From Podocnemis expansa (lineage: Eukaryota > Chordata > Testudines > Podocnemididae): DNA of 64,000 bases. The DNA lies in the NCBI GenBank assembly GCA_007922195.1, contig ML682090.1, positions 503,171 to 567,170 on the forward strand. The letters are read 5' to 3'. The notes beneath the pieces were generated by a model, which was not told the origin of the DNA, did not search any database, and worked only from the letters and a program-made list of their open reading frames with translations. This document shows, in pieces, positions 57,001 through 64,000 of this stretch. Every line of letters begins with the position of its first letter. Within the stretch, counting starts at the first letter, position 1. The position numbers and the translations under genes were made by a program.

Positions 57001-60000
57001 TGAATTACTGGTTGTCTGCTGCTCTGCAACTGAAATGAGGAAATGATTTACTCCTCTTTGTGGAGTGCTTTAAGATTTAACTATTGCTGAGAAGCGTATC
57101 AGCACTAACTTCAGCACTAACTATTATTATTCTCTTGCTTTCTCATGTTCATGCTCACAGATTTTACCTAGTAAAAGCTTACTGAGTTTGGGACATGATT
57201 CATATTCTCTGGATAACACTTGATTAACCTGGCTCTGCACTTGGCAGTCCCTAAGTTTCATGAACTGATTTCAAAAACTGTGATTTGAATAGGGAAATGT
57301 TTTCCCTGTAGAAGCTCTATAGGAGTTGAACATAACACTATATTAAAGATATGTCTAATTTTTGAATCTGCGTCCTCTGCAGGAACTCAGAACACTGAGA
57401 ATATCCAGGAGTGAGGGGAACAATTTGGGGTGGTATGAAGGAGTGTGATGGGATGAAATTAATAAAAGAAATCCTCCTTCTTCCAAGGGAGGTCCCACTA
57501 TTTAAAATGTTCAAGATTAGATGATACAGCACACTAGATACTTAATTTATCTACGGGCTGGGGTAGGAGCTGAGTATTAACTGAGATATGCCTTACATCT
57601 TGCACAAACAGTACAGTCTCTGTGCAAAAGAATAAATGGGCAGAAAAGTGACATCAGAAATCACAACACTCAAAAACCAGTTGCTGAGTACTTCAATCTT
57701 CTTAATCACTCTGTTAATTGTTTTTTAAAACCTGTGCTCAAGCAAGTCAGCAGGACATCAAGACTTCAAAGAAAAACAGCAAAATTGTAGCGGATATGCA
57801 AATTTAACTCTGTGAAAGTAGGATTAAATCATGACTATGAATTCTTCTTCCATTACAACAGATGATTTGACCTTACCTTCCTCTATGTGCTGTTTCCCGG
57901 TATTTGAATCTTAACAACTGCTTTGATTTGCTGTTTCATTATGACCTGATCCCCACTTCCCTGAATTTATTTTCCTCTCATTTTGTAAGTTCCCCCATCT
58001 TCAAAGCATCTGATGAAGTGGGATTTTCTCACATGAAAGCTCAGGCGATAAATAAATTTGTTAGTCTGTAAGCGCCACAGGATGCCTCGCTTGTTTTTGT
58101 GCATAGGGAGAAGCTGAATCATCTTCCCCTTAAGCCAACAAAAATTGTTCTGAAGACATCCTTTGGAGAAGCTGTACCTGTGTTGGGTACTACTGATATT
58201 AAAGTGGCGCTCAGTGGACAGACTGCTCAATTGCCACTGTTTGTGGTGGAAGGCAATTACCCAGCCTTAATTAGAAGGTCATGGCTTAGGAAGACTTAGC
58301 TGAACTGGGTAGAATTGCACAGTGTGGCTATATAAGTAAAATACCTGACGGCTATATTAAGAAATATGCTTCTGTTTTTGGAAAGGAGTAGGATGTATGA
58401 AGGTAATCACTATGAAATTGAACATTAAGCCTGATGACAGCCAACAAAAATGTCTGCAAGAGAGAACTATACCATATGCCATCAGGCAAAAATATGAAGC
58501 AGACCTGGAGTGCCTGGTCAAGAACTGAGTCATAAAACCAGCTAGCCACAGACAATGGGAAACACCAGTTGTTCCAGCATTGAAGAAAGAGGGGTCCATT
58601 TGAATTTCTGGGATTTTTAAGATGACCATTAACCCAGTCTTGTGTGCAGAGCAATATCCTCTTCCTAGCATCAATGACCACTTTGTTGGTTTGACTGGTG
58701 GACAGAATGCACTTCTACATGAGGTCCCAAGAACTGTTGAATATTGTGATGCATAGGGAGCTCTACTGATACTATCCCTTGTGATTTAGAATAACATCTG
58801 CTTCAGCTTTGTTTCTGAGGGCTGTGGACTAGATTTTGAGCGGCTTGTTAGAAGTCCAGTACTATCTTGATGACATCCTGGTCACTGGCAAGAATTAGGA
58901 GGATCACCTTAAGAATTTGGATGCTGCCTTGCAAAGACTGGAAGAGGACAGCCTGTGAGTCTGCAAAGATAAATGTGAATTTTTCCAGCTTTCTGTTGAA
59001 TACTTGGGACATATCATAGATGCTACTGGCCTTCATAAGGTTCCTGCAAAAGTCAGGGCTATTGTGAAAGCTCATATTCTTTTTAGGACTAATGAACCAC
59101 TGGCTGCTAGGCATATGTAACCATGGGCATTGTTACTTTCCATGCACACATGAGAGATCATATATTGGAAATACACTCTGCACTGCAGCACAATGGTCTT
59201 CAAGCCTGTCTTTAACAGTTAAACATCAAGTTATTGGCCATAAGGAAATCTTCTGCTTTGAACAGATAGAGAAAATATCTATCACTGCTACTCAGGTAAG
59301 TAGGACACTTCATGCTGATCCAGTACTGTCCAAGTTATGGATTTAGTGATGCATGGAACGTCTCAAAGTGATTCCCGGGTATCAGACAACTTTCATTCCC
59401 ACATGGCTAGAAGGAGGGAGTTAGCAATCCATTCTGTTTGTTTGTTGTGGGGGATGAGCAGCATTATCTCACCACTACTGAAATTTCAGATGTTAGAACA
59501 GCTATGTTCAGGTCACTGTGGAAAAGTGCATTAAAGAAATTGAATGAAGCTACTTTGGTGGCCTGGCTTAGACAGTGCCATTGAACAGAAGGTAAGAGCT
59601 TGTAGTTCATGTCAGAGTATGACAAATGCACTTCAGCTGGCACCAGTATACCTCTGGAACTAGCCTAAAAGTGTATGGCAGCATCTTCATGTTGATTGTG
59701 CAAGCCTATTTGAAGGAAGCATCTTCCTCGTTGTTGTTGATGCCCACTCGAAATGGCCACAAATTTCTATAATGCTGTCCATAACTGCTGACAGTACTCT
59801 CCAGAGGCTGTGTTAAATCTATTGTCATTTTGGTCTGCCAGAACAAGTGGTGAGCAACAACAGACTGCAGTTACTCTCTTGGGAGTCTGAACATTTTATG
59901 AAAGCAAATGGGATACATTACATCATTTCAGCACCATCCATCGACCAATGGTTTTGCTGAGAGGTTTGTGCAGACAATGAAACAATCTTTAAAATCTGCA

Positions 60001-63000
60001 TGGAGACATTTTGTCCATTCAGAAGTGTCTGGACACTCGTTTACTATCCTACAGAAGCACACCTCCTGCTACAACCAAAGTATCTCTGGCCTTTCCAATG
60101 ATGGGATGACAGCTGTGCACTTGCTTTGGTCTGCTGAAATGCTCCAAAGCATGACAAGCTGTGCAACATCAACAGCACAATCAAGCTGTCAATGTATACA
60201 TAGCTCTCTGTAGGAAGGTGCAGGGCCTGGGCCAATTTGCCTGTGGGGGCCCCCCTCCCTCCCTCTGCAGTGGTGAGACAGGGAGGGCCAGCCCCACTCT
60301 CCCACCCCACCTCTTGGCTGGTTTTCTCTGCCCCTCAGCCAGCCGTTCTGCCTTCGAGGTGGGGCGGAGTGGCCCAGAGCAGAGGCTGGGTTCTATACTC
60401 TCACCCCTTTGGCCTCAGCTTCATGCCAAAGGCAATGAGGCAGGAGACAGTGTGGCTGTGGGGGCAGAGGCAGTGGGGTGGGCTCATAGCAAGACAGCAT
60501 GGGACCCACAGAATCACAAGGCTGGATCAATCGCCCCTCTCATCTTCCACCCAAGGACGGCCATGGATGTGTACACACAGCAAATGACCAAACCTTTAGT
60601 CCTGGACAGCCTATTCTGTCTTAAAGCTATGCTTCTGAGGCTAAATGGGTCCATCCTATAATCATCACCCAAAGAGGACATGTTTCTTACACTGTCCAGA
60701 CAGCAAATGATCTCACCTCATGTAGATCTGTTGTTGCCAGGTCATATAAGCCCCAGAACACATCTCCAGTTGAAGTGCCTGATCTCACCATTGCAGGTCA
60801 GATATCCTTGTGTCAAGTGTCACCCAGTCCTGACATCCTTCTCCATCCATGTCTGCAGCAGATACAGATCCTTCAGCTGTTTGAGCTACAAATCCTGAGC
60901 TGTTGTTAGACTGACACCAATAACACCTTCCAGTGCAAGAACACCAGAAGTCCACCATCATCCACATAAAGAGACAAGACCTCCTCAACACTTCAATCAT
61001 TATTAAGGGCAAATGTACGGTTATTGGACAGAATAACCCTAAGGGTTCAACTGGGATATAAAGCAGACTAGCTTTGTTCCCTAGTTTAGTGACTGTTCTG
61101 TTAAATTGGCATTTCATTAAAGGGGAAGTAATGTGTTGTGTATTTTGTGTCCTGCATAGCTTGTAGTAGCTTGTAGTTTGCATCCTGCCTAGGTCGTTGA
61201 TGTAGTGTTAGAATACTATGGGGTAGCTCAGCCTCTTCTGGCTGGTTTTAAAGGAGTTGCTGGATGCTGGTTTTTCTCTGAATGCTAGTAACATCTAAGA
61301 GTCCAAACACTACACTGCCAAATCTGATTTCATTTCTTTATGCAGTTTACTGGGACACTTGTGAATCTGGTGATGAGTCATCACAGGGCCAGAAAGATGT
61401 ATGGCTAGTTCTATATATTTGTTTTTTTGTCCACACTCTGTGCAAATACTCCAAAAAGTGCTCCTACAAAAGCAAAGCATGGACTTATTCTGGGTGATAC
61501 TAGAGGCTATGCTCAGACTAATGGGATCAAAGTAACAGGAAAAGTTAGCCTTAGGTCTATGATAGAGTTGTTCCTCTTTCAGGCTTTTCGTTGGTAGATC
61601 TCAAAACAAATTACAAGATGGAAACTCTATATTGTAAGACATGACAACTGGAACAGACAAGCAACTAGACATTGCACTGGCTGGGGCAGGGTAGGAGATG
61701 GGAACCAAGTAGCTGACTGAATGGTTAAGTTTTTCTGCTCTCTAGTTTCTGTGACTAAATGCTCTTTTTCAGATGCCTCTGAGCCACAACTTTCCATCCT
61801 GGTACCCTCTGTCCTGGAGAATGATCAGGTTCCCCCCAGCATTCCTTTGCTCTGCCTGATCTTTGATTTCACTCCTCTCTGGGGGGCAGTTCGCTGGGAC
61901 ATTGGTGGCGCAGAGTCTGAAAGTCAGATGGATGCCGGAGCCATAGATGGGAAAGGAGTCTTTAGCGTTTGGAGCCAAATGACAATTCCTTCCAAGACAT
62001 GGAAGCAGGAGATGACCTACGCTTGTACAGCCAAGGAGAACAGCACAGGGAGATGCATCAGTGCTACAATCTCCAGGGAAGGAGGTCTGGTATCGTATGA
62101 TGAAACCCAATTTACCTGCAAGGTAGAGAAATAATCAGAATTAGACAAAATGTCTCAGGTAACTGATAACTTGTGAGAGCAAGGAGAGGATTTAGAAACT
62201 ATTGGGAGGAGACGTGAGTTGTGGTGTGCAGAGTGATGGTTGTTCTATTACCCACTTTTCCTATCCTACCCCTTCTGAAAACCTTTATTTTTCAACCTTC
62301 ACTGATGAGAAATGGGTTTCTGGCTAACCAGGCTGAATCTTTCCCCGCTTCTGAGCAGGTCATTTGTAAGGAGTGAAAGAAAATAAATAAGACCATCAGG
62401 AAGGAAGTAAACAAAGAGAAAGGAGGATGAATATCAGGAAGAGTTTCTGACCATGACATCTAGCAGATAATGGAACAGATGTCCAGGATCAGGGCAGGAA
62501 GCCCTTGTTCACAGGACTAAACAAAGCACTAGTCATAATAATAGAAAATCATTCTGCAGTGGCAGAAATGACTCCATAGAACAATGTCCAGTGCACTTCA
62601 GCAGGCTTAGGGCTGGTCTATACTTTTACAGTAGGGCTAGACTGTGCATTTTTGCCAGCAGGGCCATGCCTGTAAAAGCTTTACTGTAGATGCAGTTTTA
62701 TCATAATAAATGTGCCTTATACAAGCGTATTCATTTCAGTTCCTGAGTCAGCAGGAGCTATGCTGATGTTATAATGGCAAAACATTTAAGTGTAGTGGAC
62801 CACTTCAAAAGCAAAACAGCTCTCAGGGGACACAAAAATGTGTGTCCAGACTTTTGTTAATTTCCTAAATGCTTCAGCATTTGCTGGGAAAAAAGGAACC
62901 AGAATCTGACCATGAAGCTCAAAGACCCACACATTAGAAAAAATGGGGGTGGAGAGAAAGAAAGACACTTTGCAAGGCAGGTTGTTGACTACTATGATTT

Positions 63001-63429
63001 TTGCAGGGCCCTGGCCATTGCATATCCCACTCCCTCCATATACAGGAGAAGGGCAGCATACAACAGAGCATAGAGCGATGGGTGATGAGCTTTGGGGAAA
63101 AAGCCCTATCTTTGTCCATGGAATTACATGGGAGGTACAGATAAGCACTCTATCTGTTCTGACAAGAGATTTTTTGTTTGGCAGGGAGAAGTGATGCTGG
63201 ATGCCTGATTGTGCTCCGTGCTGGACTGCCCTGTATTTTTATCCTTCTCTTTCTCCAGCTGTTGATCTTGCTCTGGAGGAAGTGCCACAGCAGAGGTAAC
63301 TCTTACCTACCTGTCAGATACAAAGCAGCCGCTCCTCACACCTCCATATAACTGTTCCTTTGTGTGTTTCATCCAGCAGGGAGACCTGTGCAAAGAGGGA
63401 ATCAAATACCTATGAGGCAGATCCCACAG
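53968..63429 (+). CDS. Gene D: V-J/C1 receptor, last exon outside window
   Basis: Exons: leader 53968-54010, V-J 55055-55390, C1 61773-62084, transmembrane 63185-63295, cytoplasmic 1 63380-63429. The 852-base sum is divisible by three and free of stops. The ITIM exon, expected 1.4-3.6 kb further right by analogy with B and A, is not in the window. It differs from A and B by an Arg at the outer edge of the membrane span and one more codon in C1. The V to C1 intron of 6.4 kb holds a gypsy copy, two Penelope tail arms and a MITE. Confidence 0.8.
54390..54640 (+). repeat. MIR SINE in the leader intron of gene D
   Basis: GTGCAGTCTAACAGATAGAGC..AGTCAGAACACTGGGGTTC; orthologous to 26595-26840. Confidence 0.8.
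55055..55390 (+). CDS. Gene D V-J fused Ig exon
   Basis: 336 bases, acceptor TTTGTAG, donor GTAAG, phase 1-1. First Cys in KTAQLDC, Trp in [11 protein letters not shown], second Cys in EDSGVYYC, then GVDAYAPPD and [10 protein letters not shown]. Against B it is two codons shorter: one lost in the CDR1-like loop and one in the CDR3-like loop. The framework and J strand are nearly unchanged, while both loops differ, which is the pattern expected of a binding surface under diversifying pressure (inference). Confidence 0.88.
55890..56018. mobile_element. MITE orthologous to 28051-28176
   Basis: AGAGTGACACGATGTCC.. to ..TATTGGGTCACACT, with the same interior TTGTCTTACATAGGC. Confidence 0.65.
56600..56950 (-). 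mobile_element. Penelope 3' tail, left arm in gene D intron
   Basis: AGGAGTCTTGTGGTACTTAAAGACTAACAG..GTCAGACACTTTGAAGCGGG; interrupts intron sequence that is continuous in B near 28760-28790. Confidence 0.8.
57590..58106 (+). mobile_element. Penelope 3' tail, right arm in gene D intron
   Basis: AATGGGCAGAAAAGTGACATCAGAAATCACAACACTC.. to ..TTAGTCTGTAAGCGCCACAGG. It has replaced the 5' part of gypsy copy D and the C1 stub that B keeps. Confidence 0.82.
60210..60560. repeat. GC-rich repeat inside gypsy copy D
   Basis: CAGGGCCTGGGCCAATTTGCC..GGGGGCCCCCCTCCC; not present in gypsy copies A and B. Class unknown. Confidence 0.5.
61132..61314 (+). repeat. Gypsy 3' LTR, copy D, internally deleted
   Basis: Starts TGTGTTGTGTATTTTGTGTCC, ends AACACTACA. 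About 50 bases shorter than the 5' LTR of B, missing the middle block with AATAAA. Confidence 0.8.
61315..61410 (+). pseudogene. 3' remnant of the second C1 exon of gene D
   Basis: CTGCCAAATCTGATTTCATTTC.. followed by TTTACTGGGACACTTGTGA.. and GGGCCAGAAAGATG parallels CTCTGATTTCACTCC, TCTGGGACACTGGTGAGG and GGGTCAGATGGATG of the intact C1. This is the longest readable remnant of the three. Confidence 0.68.
61773..62084 (+). CDS. Gene D C1-type Ig domain exon
   Basis: 312 bases, acceptor TTTTTCAG, donor GTCTGG, phase 1-1. DASEPQLSILVPSVLE.., Cys in LLCLIFDFTP, AVRWDIGG, VFSVWSQMTIPSKTW and TYACTAKE. One codon longer than A and B before the core Trp, shared with pseudogene C. One sequon, NST. 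Confidence 0.85.
63185..63295 (+). CDS. Gene D connecting peptide and transmembrane exon
   Basis: 111 bases, phase 1-1, acceptor TTGGCAG. GRSDAGC, then [20 protein letters not shown] and WRKCHSRG. The Arg (CGT) replaces Tyr (TAT/TAC) of A, B and C at the outer end of the hydrophobic run. Confidence 0.85.
63380..63429 (+). CDS. Gene D cytoplasmic exon 1
   Basis: 50 bases encoding RPVQRGNQIPMRQIPQ, phase 1 to 0, donor GTAAAT. Confidence 0.8.
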
Positions 63430-63494
63430 GTAAATGGGCTTTTTGGCTTTAAGCACATCAAAAAGATAGAGGGAGCATATGAATCATAAAAGAT

Positions 63495-63870
63495 TAGGGT
63501 AGAAAGGGACTTGGGGAGGTCATCTAGTTCAGTGGTTTTCAAACTTTGTTTCTCAGAACTCAGCTGAAAAAATATTCACTTATGTCTGAAACCCAGCAAT
63601 TACATCTTTGATCAATGTATTCTAGTCTCCTGGTGGTGGCAGCAGGGGGTGCCACGACCCAGTACCTGAGGGTTCACAACTCAGTACTGGGTCCTGATCA
63701 GTGGTTTGAAAATCCCCTGCTTAGAGCAGGGCCATCCCCAACTATATCATCCAAGCCAGTGTGTTAACCACAAGAGAGTTAGCACCAGTTTCCTGCCCAA
63801 AGTCCTACCCTATTATGGATACATTGCCTCCTGGTTTCTCATCTGAATTTATTCCATTCTGCCCTTCTAG
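63495..63870 (-). repeat. CR1 fragment in the last intron of gene D
   Basis: AGATTAGGGTAGAAAGGGACTTGGGGAGGTCATCTAGTTCA..; orthologous to 8393 and 37135. It is split by an unrelated repeat at about 63530-63720 (GTGGTTTTCAAACTTTG..GGTTTGAAAATCCCCTGC), which has inverted ends. Confidence 0.6.
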
Positions 63871-64000
63871 TGGAATTGCTGGGTAAGGTTAATCAATGGT
63901 TCCCTCTCTGGGTTTCCCTCTCTCCTGCCCCCCATAGGTGACTGCAGGTAATGAAAAAGTCTGGTGTATATTTCTGTAAGGGACCATTATGTCATCTAAT

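Larger units (their letters stand above)
58107..61314 (+). mobile_element. Ty3/gypsy retrotransposon copy D (5'-truncated)
   Basis: Best preserved pol of the three copies: protease end (LPLKPTKIVLKT.. near 58124), reverse transcriptase YLDDILVTG with the YLDD at 58863-58874, RNase H/integrase, and the integrase stretch HPSTNGFAERFVQTMKQ near 59935-59985, ending in a 3' LTR at 61132-61314. Frames are broken by many stops. A GC-rich repeat is inserted at about 60210-60560. AGGGGAAG before the LTR looks like the polypurine tract. Confidence 0.88.

Noticed and set aside
60161..60661. Plus-strand open frame of 166 codons
   Set aside because: Runs across the junction of gypsy copy D and a GC-rich repeat; no domain.

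Overview
The window looks like nuclear DNA from a reptile, most probably a turtle. This is inferred from the repeat mix, not from a species-specific gene: a full-length CR1 LINE, many Penelope-like element tails, MIR SINEs, a Ty3/gypsy element of the K02A2.6-like type, and Harbinger-like MITEs with GGCTATGTCTAC-type ends. Coding exons are short, separated by kilobases of repeats, and bounded by GT/AG splice sites, so most long open frames are shadows or transposon relics.

The main content is a tandem family of immune-receptor genes, all on the + strand. Each gene is built from a leader exon, a V-type Ig exon already fused in the germline to a J-like FGTGTRLIV strand, one intact C1-type Ig exon, a connecting-peptide/transmembrane exon, a short basic cytoplasmic exon, and a last exon starting TEYATL (an ITIM-like motif). 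Four copies are seen: A (6667-12008, V exon lies left of the window), B (26162-38486, complete; the splice model gives 300 aa), C (44313-48947, pseudogene), and D (53968-63429, last exon lies right of the window). All junctions are phase 1 except the last, which is phase 0, and the exon sums of A, B and D stay in frame. The set resembles SIRP or teleost NITR receptors in layout, while the C1 domain reads more like an Ig/TCR constant domain. I cannot assign an established gene name.

Copies A, B and D carry the same Ty3/gypsy insertion between V and C1. In B the 5' LTR cuts into a piece of a second C1 exon (30544-30580), and the piece after the 3' LTR (34759 onward; 5917 onward in A; 61315 onward in D) looks like the rest of that exon. 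The ancestral gene therefore probably had V-C1-C1-TM-ITIM and lost its membrane-distal C1 to the transposon before the array duplicated. Skipping a phase 1-1 exon keeps the frame.

Layout: 1-5916 gypsy copy A with a young nested CR1 (962-4836); 5917-12008 gene A 3' exons with a Penelope element in its last intron; 12009-26161 repeat-rich spacer; 26162-38486 gene B with nested gypsy, CR1, Penelope and MITEs; 38487-44312 spacer with a Myb/SANT-type transposon; 44313-48947 pseudogene C; 48948-53967 spacer with MITEs; 53968-64000 gene D. The B and D flanks are homologous over long stretches (about 23.1-28.2 kb against 51.0-56.0 kb), showing segmental duplication with a period near 28 kb. No rRNA, tRNA or CRISPR was seen.
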